Of a stretch of 36,767 nucleotides of DNA, positions 16,113 through 22,728 are shown piece after piece. This DNA is from a virus. Numbering within the stretch: position 1 is the first letter of the stretch; each line of letters begins with the position of its first letter. The notes under the pieces are model-generated. The model saw nothing but the letters and a program-made list of their open reading frames with translations, was not told the DNA's origin and searched no databases. The DNA is taken from positions 1-36,767 of IMG/VR virus record IMGVR_UViG_3300032246_000570, one strand, 5' to 3'. The translations under genes were made by a program, and so were the position numbers.

Positions 16113-16823
16113 TTAGGGGGTATTAACATTTTTATCTGGGGGTTTGGGGAGGGCGGGAGGGGTGTCGTGTCCCTTCTGTAATCTCTTGCGTCTCATAGGT
16201 TTATGACGTTTTCTCTTAACTTCCTGATCCACTAAAACTTTTTCGGGGGTGTTTGTCGCACAATGATTATTGTCTTCACTTGGCTTTGAATGTTGAACAT
16301 CAATCACTTCCGCTTCAATTTGTCTAACTTCTTTCGGTTCAATCGTTTGCACGTTTTTAGAATTATATCCGGCAAGAAGTTGAGCCAAAGCCGGAGAGAG
16401 TCCATGCTGAACATCTTGCTTAACTTCAACTCTATTAGGTGCTTGCACATATCCGAACGATCTTTCCAACATCCATGCTTTGGCTTGCCATGATTTTTCT
16501 CCAGCATTGTTTATTGATTCTAAAAGGTTTACTTCGAGTTCGCGTCGAGCCTTTTTTATAGCAGACGCGAACGGAACATGCCTTTGAGTCCAACACCGGA
16601 GTGTATTCGGACTAATACCCATAATCTCTCCAGCTTTCTCCCACGTCAAACCTTTCCGGATATATTCACAAACCTTTTCCGTCACTTCCTTTGTCAATTT
16701 TGGAACGGTGTCCGGAGGCGGCCTTACCGGTGGCTCAATTAAACTTTTTTCGTCGTTTACTTTGCAAAACACCGTTTCGGGATCTGTATTGTTCAATTCA
16801 ATACCTTTTACGCCATCTTCCAT
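16113..16823 (-). CDS. terS: Terminase small subunit-like DNA-binding protein, 236 aa
   Basis: I place the start at the ATG of 16823 because GGAGG lies five bases upstream; an in-frame ATG at 16841 has no SD. A helix-turn-helix is visible in about residues 44-80 (EVTEKVCEYIRKGLTWEKAGEIMGISPNTLRCW with a recognition-like helix). A helical oligomerisation-like region follows (KKARRELEVNLLESINNAGE). The tail is basic and Pro/Lys/Arg-rich. It lies directly upstream of terL and is the first gene of the late operon. Confidence 0.8.
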   Translation of the reverse strand: MEDGVKGIELNNTDPETVFCKVNDEKSLIEPPVRPPPDTVPKLTKEVTEKVCEYIRKGLTWEKAGEIMGISPNTLRCWTQRHVPFASAIKKARRELEVNLLESINNAGEKSWQAKAWMLERSFGYVQAPNRVEVKQDVQHGLSPALAQLLAGYNSKNVQTIEPKEVRQIEAEVIDVQHSKPSEDNNHCATNTPEKVLVDQEVKRKRHKPMRRKRLQKGHDTPPALPKPPDKNVNTP

Positions 16824-17011
16824 AGTTCCTCCAGATGTCATGTTTTGAGCGTATATGCGTTTTTACGGAGAAATGACTCAAAAAAATCGTTCGAGGATGC
16901 CTCTAAAAATCGTTTTCGTGAGTTGGATTGATACTCCATACCCCTAAAAATAGCACACCGGAAGCCTAAAAAAAGCTTTACGGATTGAGCCTGAATAGGC
17001 AATCTTGACCT
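16824..17011. promoter_or_regulatory. Divergent intergenic region between late operon and amidoligase unit
   Basis: This stretch of about 190 bases separates two diverging genes and should hold promoters both ways. It is A/T-rich with a direct repeat of AAAAATCGTT (near 16885 and 16905) and a repeated CCTAAAAA(A/T)AGC (near 16945 and 16967). A possible plus promoter is TTGGAT (near 16922) with AAAAAT about 17 bases later. A bulged hairpin (GATTG..CCT / AGGCAATC, 16983-17004) lies just before the amidoligase start at 17012, which has no SD. Promoter calls here are weak. Confidence 0.4.
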
Positions 17012-18067
17012 ATGAAAAACACACAATCTGGAGCGGAAACTATCCCCGCCAAAGTGGATAGAGAAAGACTCATGAACGAGTTTTATAGAAAAATTCTTGT
17101 AGATCATAACCAAGCTTATGTATGGAAGCCGAAAGCGGTATCCGTAAGAAGCACATTTGCTACAGAAAACTTTACATGGGAGGAGCGTCAAGAGATTAGG
17201 GATGGAAGAAATGCTATCCGGCGTGCTAGGAGTTATGCGAAAGCAGAAAACAAAGTATCAGAAGACGTAAAAGATAAGTACATGAAAGCATTTAGCGGGA
17301 ACCTAGTTTCCGTTGAATTGGAATGTGTGTTCCATAAAGATTACTCCGTGCCAACGGAAAAGGATCTTGGAATGTTGACAGAGGTTGTCGGAGATGGATC
17401 GGTTAGATATGAAGATCAATCCGGAGAAGAGGGTTCCGGTGCGGAAGTTAAAGTAACGATGAGAAGTGAGAATCCGGTGAGATTGAAAAGCATTGTGGAT
17501 AAGATTAACGCTATGGGCGGTGAAGTTAATACCACATGCGGAATGCATGTTCACCTCGATCAGCGTGGGGTATCTAAAGTAACAGCGACCAAGAGAGCGA
17601 AACGACTTGTGAAAGCTCTTCCGGCTCTAATGAAGTTAGTTCCTGCATCACGATTGGAGAATAGATTCTGCCAAAAAAACTCCTATATTCCCAAACAAGG
17701 AACTTATCGGTTTAGCTCTGACCGATATATGATGATAAATTACCTTTCAGCATATCGGAAGCATAGGACGATAGAGGTGAGACTCCACGGAGGCACGTTG
17801 GATTTTTGGAAAGTTTTGGGGTGGATCAAGCTTTGCCAATTCATCCAAAACTCTTCAGAGGTAGATAAGATAGCAAAAGAGTTTCTTAGTCCATACGCAT
17901 ATTTTGGAATCGAAGAGCTTATCCGGATGGAGACTCTTCCGGATTCAATCCGGCTCTATGTGTGGAGACGTTTTCGGCAGTTTCATGCCGTATATGCGAA
18001 TGCCTTTAGAAATAAGCTTGTTCAGGAAAACAAAATCCATTTAACGGATGGAATGGCAGTAAGTTAA
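17012..18067 (+). CDS. Amidoligase (Amidoligase_2-type, glutamine-synthetase fold), 351 aa
   Basis: This family uses ATP to join a carboxylate to an amine or ammonia. I see the metal/ATP-binding set in order: VSVELECVF (E102, E104), VGDGSVRYE with GAEVKV (D128, E145), CGMHVHLD (H179, H181), ENRF (R218), YMMINYLSAYR (N243) and TIEVRLHGGT (E255, R257, H259, T262). Residues 1-90 are an extra charged, helical N-terminal region. The stop TGA two codons before the ATG fixes the start; no SD is present. It is on the strand opposite to its neighbours and heads a unit with a class II glutamine amidotransferase 19 bases downstream. Its substrate is unknown. Confidence 0.85.
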   Translation: MKNTQSGAETIPAKVDRERLMNEFYRKILVDHNQAYVWKPKAVSVRSTFATENFTWEERQEIRDGRNAIRRARSYAKAENKVSEDVKDKYMKAFSGNLVSVELECVFHKDYSVPTEKDLGMLTEVVGDGSVRYEDQSGEEGSGAEVKVTMRSENPVRLKSIVDKINAMGGEVNTTCGMHVHLDQRGVSKVTATKRAKRLVKALPALMKLVPASRLENRFCQKNSYIPKQGTYRFSSDRYMMINYLSAYRKHRTIEVRLHGGTLDFWKVLGWIKLCQFIQNSSEVDKIAKEFLSPYAYFGIEELIRMETLPDSIRLYVWRRFRQFHAVYANAFRNKLVQENKIHLTDGMAVS

Positions 18068-18086
18068 AAAGAAAGGAAAAGACAAT

Positions 18087-19121
18087 ATGTGCAAATTATT
18101 AGGATTCTCGGTGTCGGAAAAAGTTAGTGAAGGTAAATTATCGGAGATTATTCAAACGTGTCGCGATCTTCTCAAAGATCAAAAAGACGGCTTTGGATAT
18201 GCTCTATCCGGTGGAGATATTAAAGGGATAACATCCCTACGTCTCACAACCGGATCGCTCCTCGGATACAATTATCCGGAGGCCGGCGAGTGGGAAAACT
18301 TGGCAGACCAACCTTATGAGGCAAAGGGTAAGTTATCTCCATGCACTGGAGGGATCTTCCATGGCAGAATCTCCACCAATTCGCTAGGAGTGGAGAACAC
18401 CCACCCCTTTGTGAATGATGATCTTGCCTTGACTCATAATGGGATAGTGGATTACTCCGGAAAGAAGAGAGCCAAAAAAGGAGTGTGTGATAGTGAAGAC
18501 TTGTTTAACACATTCACGATAGGCAAGGGGTGGAAGGAGTTATCCAAGTATTACTCCGGATATGCGGGGATTCTTATTCTTCGTTCCGGAGGAGCCTTGA
18601 CGATATATCGGGATAGCACACCTAACCTTCATATTTGCCTAGTCTCCGGAGGGATTGTTGTTGGGACGACACTCCATGATGTGACAAAGCTTGCGAGCCT
18701 TTTTGATAAGGTTCCAAACGCTCCATGGATGCTCAAGCCGGACTTCGCCACGACGATCCAAGATGGGAAGATCATAGAAAAAGAATCAGTCAAACCTATG
18801 CCTTCTCGTTCTTTTGGCTCCAAGGATTCAAAATCTCTTGGATCTTCCGGATATTACTCCGGATACTCCGGATATGGGAGTTATTTAAAAACAAAGGAGA
18901 AGGAACTATTCCCTGACTATGAGGTAGCGTCCGGAGTGGATGCAAACTCGGAAGCTTGGGAAGATGGATACCAAGCCGGATACGATGATGGATTGAAGGG
19001 ATACACTCACACTATCCTTTCAGCGGATAGGAATTACAAAGCCGGATACAATGAGGGATACGAGGACGGAAAGTTAGAGAAGAACGCTCCTAGCGTTGCC
19101 TCCGGTGAGGTTTGTCTATGA
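18087..19121 (+). CDS. Class II glutamine amidotransferase with Gly/Tyr-rich tail, 344 aa
   Basis: The protein begins MCKLLG, so removal of Met exposes the nucleophilic Cys2 expected of an N-terminal-nucleophile glutaminase. Supporting residues are DGFGYAL (34-40), HGRISTNSL with THPF (R94, 92-108), THNGI (N118, G119 for the oxyanion hole) and CDSEDLF (D138). This domain releases ammonia from glutamine. Residues about 254-266 are a SGYYSGYSGYGSY run, and 291-328 hold repeated GYxxGYxDG units, both outside the usual fold. SD AAAGGA precedes the ATG. The stop overlaps the next gene as ATGA. Ammonia delivery to the amidoligase is inferred from adjacency. Confidence 0.85.
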   Translation: MCKLLGFSVSEKVSEGKLSEIIQTCRDLLKDQKDGFGYALSGGDIKGITSLRLTTGSLLGYNYPEAGEWENLADQPYEAKGKLSPCTGGIFHGRISTNSLGVENTHPFVNDDLALTHNGIVDYSGKKRAKKGVCDSEDLFNTFTIGKGWKELSKYYSGYAGILILRSGGALTIYRDSTPNLHICLVSGGIVVGTTLHDVTKLASLFDKVPNAPWMLKPDFATTIQDGKIIEKESVKPMPSRSFGSKDSKSLGSSGYYSGYSGYGSYLKTKEKELFPDYEVASGVDANSEAWEDGYQAGYDDGLKGYTHTILSADRNYKAGYNEGYEDGKLEKNAPSVASGEVCL

Positions 19122-19261
19122 ATAAGATATATTATGTAGTGGACGACAACCTAGAGCTAGTCTGCTCGGGCTTTACTTCCAGTAAAGACGCATATCGGTG
19201 GATCATAAAAAACGGCGGTGAATGGAAACCTTGGTTCATAGGATCGGAGGATGTGAAATGA
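19118..19261 (+). CDS. Small hypothetical protein of the amidoligase unit, 47 aa
   Basis: The ATG overlaps the amidotransferase stop (ATGA), and its own stop overlaps the next ATG in the same way. The sequence MNKIYYVVDDNLELVCSGF, then DAYRWIIKNGGEWKPWFIG, has a strand-helix-strand look with several aromatics. It resembles small phage accessory proteins but no family is recognised. Coupling suggests co-expression with the enzyme pair. Confidence 0.65.
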   Translation: MNKIYYVVDDNLELVCSGFTSSKDAYRWIIKNGGEWKPWFIGSEDVK

Positions 19262-19344
19262 GTCTTCCATTCGTCTTTGTCCATGGACTATCACTCGGAG
19301 CCGTTCTAGTCGTCATAGTTTGGGTATTTTTTAATAAAAGATAG
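19258..19344 (+). CDS. Tiny single-pass membrane protein, 28 aa
   Basis: The product is a hydrophobic peptide: MSLPFVFVHG, then LSLGAVLVVIVWVFFNKR. Residues 3-25 can span a membrane, with a basic NKR end, so the C-terminus is probably cytoplasmic. It is joined to the upstream gene by an ATGA overlap. It is below the size most gene finders report, so a real protein is likely but not certain. A role in placing the enzymes at the membrane is speculation. Confidence 0.5.
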   Translation: MSLPFVFVHGLSLGAVLVVIVWVFFNKR

Positions 19345-19355
19345 TCCAACCTTGT

Positions 19356-19378
19356 CTCCCCCTTTAGCATGGGGGGAG
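19356..19378 (+). other. GC-rich hairpin between small genes of the amidoligase unit
   Basis: CTCCCCC (19356-19362) pairs with GGGGGAG (19372-19378) around an eight-base loop, and CCTT/AAGG flanks can extend it. A smaller ACCC-GATA-GGGT hairpin follows near 19390. No T-run follows, so it is not a clear terminator. It divides the unit into amidoligase-to-28-aa and 75-aa-to-57-aa parts and may stabilise or attenuate the transcript. Confidence 0.5.
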
Positions 19379-19438
19379 CAAAGGTTTGACCCGATAGGGT
19401 TTGCCTAAAAGAAATAGAAAAGAAAAGGAGACACACAC

Positions 19439-19666
19439 ATGAGTGCATTGTATGGAGTAATAAGAGGAGCTAAAGGAATGGCCACCAGATGCGGACATCG
19501 CACGCTAGAAACTGATTCAGCGTGCTGGAATGGAGCGGTAAGAGTTAGGTTGGAAAACGACAAGGAGACCGGATCGACAACCTATCTTGTCGAATTGGTT
19601 CCTTGGCATGGAGTCGGAGAACATAAGTTCCTAGCTCAAGGAACTATGGGAGGTGAAAGGAAATGA
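19439..19666 (+). CDS. Small hypothetical protein, 75 aa
   Basis: A strong SD (AAGGAG nine bases upstream) supports the start. The protein has a basic Gly-rich N-terminus (MSALYGVIRGAKGMATRCGH) and then beta-like segments (GAVRVRLENDK, TTYLVELVPWHGVGEHKFLA). It contains two cysteines (C18, C29). No catalytic pattern is clear. Its stop overlaps the next ATG (ATGA). It could be a small partner, or an unrelated accessory protein of the host-takeover kind. Confidence 0.7.
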   Translation: MSALYGVIRGAKGMATRCGHRTLETDSACWNGAVRVRLENDKETGSTTYLVELVPWHGVGEHKFLAQGTMGGERK

Positions 19667-19836
19667 GCCGAAAAGCGACAAGTAAACTTCTTGAAATGAT
19701 AGAATGTGGCATCCTTGACAAAGACCAAGTTATTTTAGCATGCTTAAACTACATGAGTGAGGATGATGTTGCAGACATGGCTCATTGTAACGAATTTATT
19801 GAGGAAGAGGAGCAAGAGGAATCGGAAGAGGAATAA
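19663..19836 (+). CDS. Small acidic protein, 57 aa
   Basis: The ATG overlaps the upstream stop. Residues 1-45 look helical (MSRKATSKLLEMIECGILDK, then VILACLNYMSEDDVADMAHC). The last ten or so are nearly all Glu, with three cysteines in total. Acidic-tailed small phage proteins are often DNA mimics or inhibitors, but nothing here proves that. A terminator hairpin begins 17 bases after the stop, so this is the last gene of the plus unit. Confidence 0.65.
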   Translation: MSRKATSKLLEMIECGILDKDQVILACLNYMSEDDVADMAHCNEFIEEEEQEESEEE

Positions 19837-19853
19837 TCTGGAGCCGATCAAAC

Positions 19854-19890
19854 AACCGGAGGAGGTTCCATCCCTTCTCCGGTTTATTTT
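19854..19890 (+). terminator. Rho-independent terminator of the amidoligase unit
   Basis: AACCGGAG (19854-19861) pairs perfectly with CTCCGGTT (19877-19884) around a 15-base loop, and is followed by TATTTTTG. It lies just after the last plus-strand gene, where the plus unit must stop before meeting the converging minus unit. Confidence 0.7.
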
Positions 19891-19900
19891 TGCCTATGTG

Positions 19901-19939
19901 GATATTTCACATGTATTGATATTTCACATGTGTGAAATA
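19901..19939. promoter_or_regulatory. Palindromic operator-like site with direct repeat
   Basis: TATTTCACA (19920-19928) is inverted as TGTGAAATA (19931-19939) across two bases, a perfect nine-base half-site pair. The half-site is also present once more in the same orientation: GATATTTCACATGT occurs at 19901-19914 and again at 19918-19931. This is the form of a binding site for a dimeric regulator, possibly of the host. No ORF in the gap uses it, and it lies between two terminators. Confidence 0.5.
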
Positions 19940-19977
19940 ATTTTTCAGGATTTTTTTTAACCCTATATTTGTAAGCC

Positions 19978-19998
19978 AAAAGCCCCCTATAAGGGGGC
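19978..19998 (-). terminator. Rho-independent terminator of the short minus unit
   Basis: GCCCCCT (19982-19988) pairs perfectly with AGGGGGC (19992-19998) around a three-base loop. Read on the minus strand, TTTT follows. It lies 42 bases after the last minus gene (20040), so it should end that unit and oppose the plus terminator at 19854. Confidence 0.7.
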
Positions 19999-20039
19999 GA
20001 TCAAGAATTATTTTGGTTTGATTTTGAATTTTTTGTTTT

Positions 20040-20210
20040 CTATTTACCTATAAAACAGCAACAAGCCCTGTTACCAAGAGGTCTGTTAATGATGGTTTTA
20101 TTGGCCTCTTTAGCCTTATTTCTGCTATCCCCTATTTGGTTTGCCTTATCGACGCGTTCTAGTGGCATTTCTGATCGATTGCGTGGCATCCTAGAGCCTT
20201 TATTTTTCAT
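20040..20210 (-). CDS. Small basic protein, 56 aa
   Basis: The ATG at 20210 overlaps the stop of the 111-aa gene as ATGA, and the frame stays open to a TAG at 20042-20040. The protein is Lys/Arg/Asn-rich (MKNKGSRMPRNRSEMPLERV) and ends in a CCCF cluster. It could bind nucleic acid by charge, but no fold is recognised. A plus-strand frame over the same bases reads as low-complexity and was not called. Confidence 0.55.
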   Translation of the reverse strand: MKNKGSRMPRNRSEMPLERVDKANQIGDSRNKAKEANKTIINRPLGNRACCCFIGK

Positions 20211-20542
20211 TCAATATCCTCCGTTGGGCATTCATCATGCAGTTCCTTCAAGTTCTTCTGATGTCTGGCAAAGAACGATGCTAGCCTGTCCATGGCCTCT
20301 GTAATATCCTTCCATTCTGCCTCAAATACCTCATAGGAACAGTTATTGTTCATATCATCCACCAACTGACCAAATATCCTTACAACGGCGTGTAGCTGTG
20401 CATTCTCTAGGCTTAATAGATGTATAAACCTACAAGCCCTTCTATAACGCTCCTTATCAGCATTCATTTGCGTGTCGATTGTACCACACCATTCCCCAAT
20501 AGGTAGCCACACTGCCTCGCCCTGCCAGCCTTTTTCTTTCAT
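20207..20542 (-). CDS. Hypothetical protein, first gene of a short minus unit, 111 aa
   Basis: The sequence is Trp-rich at the start (MKEKGWQGEAVWLPIGEW) and then mostly helical with conserved-looking Arg/Asp (RYRRACRFIHLLSLENAQLH, WKDITEAMDRLASFFARHQ). No enzymatic motif is visible. The transcript leader carries a hairpin (20561-20606) and an upstream -10 box (20618-20623), so the gene seems to be expressed from its own promoter. Its coding frame is coupled to the 56-aa gene. Confidence 0.65.
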   Translation of the reverse strand: MKEKGWQGEAVWLPIGEWCGTIDTQMNADKERYRRACRFIHLLSLENAQLHAVVRIFGQLVDDMNNNCSYEVFEAEWKDITEAMDRLASFFARHQKNLKELHDECPTEDIE

Positions 20543-20560
20543 TTCCGAAGAAACACTACG

Positions 20561-20606
20561 CAGGAAGTCAGGGGACAGGCATGCAATAAGCCTGTACCCC
20601 TTCCTG
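20561..20606 (-). other. Large imperfect hairpin in the 5' leader of the 111-aa gene
   Basis: ACAGGC pairs with GCCTGT around a nine-base loop, extended by GGGG/CCCC and CAGGAA/TTCCTG with a small bulge and an unpaired stretch between. It starts within about five bases of the predicted transcript start, so it would cap the RNA with a stem. 5' stems of this kind can protect mRNA or hold a binding site. Confidence 0.5.
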
Positions 20607-20617
20607 CTTCGTGATGT

Positions 20618-20623
20618 ATTATA
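20618..20623 (-). promoter_or_regulatory. Consensus -10 box (TATAAT) for the short minus unit
   Basis: A perfect TATAAT on the minus strand lies in a very A/T-rich stretch (TATATATATAG just upstream), predicting a transcript start near 20611. No good -35 hexamer sits 16-18 bases upstream (ATGACA is 20 bases away), so strength is uncertain or an activator is used. Confidence 0.45.
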
Positions 20624-20700
20624 TGTTCTATATATATAGGGTCTGTCATAGTGTAGTTGTCAGTAATTTTTCAGCTAGTCAGCTAATTGTGGCAGTATAA

Positions 20701-21714
20701 TCAAAACTCTGCTTGGTTGGCAGTGTATAAACCATTCTCAACCAATATCTTGCCAGCACTGACAAGCCTCTTAATGTACCTATAAACCGTCCTGTCCGAC
20801 ACTTCAAACTTGCCTGACATAGTTCTGACCAAATCATTAGCCACCCAATCCTTACTTCCCATCTCTCTCAATAGCCTTGTGTCATCAACGCTCTTGTGTG
20901 CCCCAGGCTTCTTTAGCTTGTCAGGATTGAGTGCGTAGTTGGCCTTAAACATTGGATAGTTCCACTGGACAACAAAGCTGTCAATTGGGGCAAAGTTACG
21001 CAACGTCACCTCGCAGGTGAAGGTGCGCTCATCCTCTTCATGGGCGGTCAAAACGACCAAGGAATCGGGGTTACGCGCAAAAACACCTGACCCACTAAAC
21101 CTATCAATCGACTCGCTACCACTTTTATTACCCTTACTGAAGTGATGCGACAGGATGACAGATAGGTTGTGCCGTGTTGCCAGCATCTCAAACTCGTTCA
21201 TAAGCTGTGCCATGTCTCCGGCGTTGTTCTCATCCCTATCACCCATCAGCATATAGTTTGGGTCTAGGATGATCGCTTGGTAGCCCTTGTCTCGGATGTG
21301 TTCCTCGATGATTGGCCGTATAAGGGTTAGGTCTGCGGCATGGCCTCGTAACGTCCAAGTCGACATGTCACCCACTTGATCATGCACGCCCTTGGCTCTT
21401 GCAACGTCGAACAACCTACCTCGGAACGACCATTCCTGAATCTCGAAGTTAATAAATAGAACGCGAGACTTGGCACACTTTACACCCCACCATGGGGTTC
21501 CGGTGTGCAGGCTGATAGCTAGGTCAATAAGGCTCCATGACTTGTACGCCTTGCTACCACCACCAAGCAGAAGCTTCCCGCCCTGATGAAGCAATCCATC
21601 CATAAGCACGTTTGGCTCTTTAATGTTTTCAGACATTAACTCGGCGTAAGTCTTGATTGGTGGGATTGTACTTGGCTCTTGTTTAACTCCCAAAGCTACT
21701 GCTGGCTCTATCAT
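20701..21714 (-). CDS. RecA-fold helicase-like ATPase (RepA/AAA_25-type), 337 aa
   Basis: The P-loop is of the variant kind GGGSKAYKSW (about 51-60). Further conserved parts are VLFINFEIQ (Glu91, catalytic-type), AIILDPNYML (Walker B, D151) and SVILSHHFSKGN (H190, H191, sensor). These suit RepA-like hexameric helicases of phages and plasmids. The C-terminal 70 residues look like a winged helix (FEVSDRTVYRYIKRLVSAGK). It follows the primase gene with an ATGA overlap, so the two probably form the replication initiation or priming pair. It is the last gene of the early operon. Confidence 0.85.
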   Translation of the reverse strand: MIEPAVALGVKQEPSTIPPIKTYAELMSENIKEPNVLMDGLLHQGGKLLLGGGSKAYKSWSLIDLAISLHTGTPWWGVKCAKSRVLFINFEIQEWSFRGRLFDVARAKGVHDQVGDMSTWTLRGHAADLTLIRPIIEEHIRDKGYQAIILDPNYMLMGDRDENNAGDMAQLMNEFEMLATRHNLSVILSHHFSKGNKSGSESIDRFSGSGVFARNPDSLVVLTAHEEDERTFTCEVTLRNFAPIDSFVVQWNYPMFKANYALNPDKLKKPGAHKSVDDTRLLREMGSKDWVANDLVRTMSGKFEVSDRTVYRYIKRLVSAGKILVENGLYTANQAEF

Positions 21715-22640
21715 TTACCCTCCTTGCAGAACCACAAAAGGCTCTGTGTTTTGTCGTTTCTTTTAGCACCAGGAATCCTTACTGGTTGGCTTGGTTTGAA
21801 AGTTGCAGGGTCGCATCCCAACGGAACAAGGAAAGCTTTTAATTGCTCCAACCACTCATTCTTTTGCGGCATCTCAAACCAGCCGTGGAGGCTTTTGCCT
21901 CCTGTGTCAACCACTGCGTAAAGCTTCATTCTGAATAGATCACGCATAAGTTGGAATACCGCGCCAATCTCTGGCTTGGTAAGTACGTCCGATTCGACTA
22001 CCAAATAAATCCTATGCTCAACTGTATCGTTCGACCTGCTGATCGTGCCCTGCTTGTACGTTGCGCCAGTCGTGAATTGCCCTATCGGAGCATCCAGTTT
22101 CTTCCAGTCCAAAGCTGATCGAAAGTTCTGCGGATGCCTTCCGCTGTCCTTAACATCACCAATCCAAATGTTGTCGGCGATGTTGAACAGCGACAGGAAT
22201 AAGTGATACTCGGTATCTGGATCTTCCAGCTTGACTGGACTCTCCTCAAACATATCGGCAGGATCCCAATTGTAATGAGTCAAGTATCGGCTCCTGTTAG
22301 ACTCTGCAATCGTCTTTAGTCTATCCAAAACATCTGCCTCCGGATCTTTCACTAAACGAATTGGAGCAGACGACCCAACCGACATAATGTTAATAGGACG
22401 ATATAATGGATCGTTAAATATTAACTTACGAAGTTTCCGGTTAGCCTCATCGCGATACGGAGCGCAACTGGTATGCCAGCAGAAGATCGTTGGTGCGCCA
22501 TCTACGAACACAGTCGTATCCCTAACTCTCGTATGGCTGGTGTGCGCCGACTCACCTGGACACTTGCAAAGCCCATGGTTCTCGGACTGCCAATCAACCA
22601 TCCCAACTATGCTTTCCGCATGACGTTGCTCTGAACTCAT
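21711..22640 (-). CDS. AEP-type DNA primase with N-terminal zinc finger, 309 aa
   Basis: I prefer the ATG at 22640; an in-frame TTG at 22649 is possible. Near the start lies a zinc-binding pattern CKCPGES then FCWHTSC (about residues 25-59). The catalytic-type motifs of archaeo-eukaryotic primases follow: RIYLVVESD (about 211-219), AVVDTGGKSLHGWF (about 246-259, the SxH-type motif), and GCDPATFKPSQPVRIPGAKR near the end. It is paired with the helicase-like ATPase. No polymerase is present, so priming for the host replisome is inferred. Confidence 0.8.
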   Translation of the reverse strand: MSSEQRHAESIVGMVDWQSENHGLCKCPGESAHTSHTRVRDTTVFVDGAPTIFCWHTSCAPYRDEANRKLRKLIFNDPLYRPINIMSVGSSAPIRLVKDPEADVLDRLKTIAESNRSRYLTHYNWDPADMFEESPVKLEDPDTEYHLFLSLFNIADNIWIGDVKDSGRHPQNFRSALDWKKLDAPIGQFTTGATYKQGTISRSNDTVEHRIYLVVESDVLTKPEIGAVFQLMRDLFRMKLYAVVDTGGKSLHGWFEMPQKNEWLEQLKAFLVPLGCDPATFKPSQPVRIPGAKRNDKTQSLLWFCKEGK

Positions 22641-22728
22641 AAAAATCAAACCGGCTTTGTTTCAAGTGGCCGACACACAATGAGGAGCCAGACACAGGAT
22701 CTCCCTGTGTACCATACGCCGGATTCGG

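Noticed and set aside
16838-17191. A 117-codon minus frame across the divergent gap
   Set aside because: It would run antisense over the amidoligase start and leave no space for promoters; composition is not protein-like.
20089-20304. A 71-codon plus frame with a hydrophobic start
   Set aside because: It overlaps two coupled minus frames with a promoter and a terminator in the matching orientation, and has no SD or partner.
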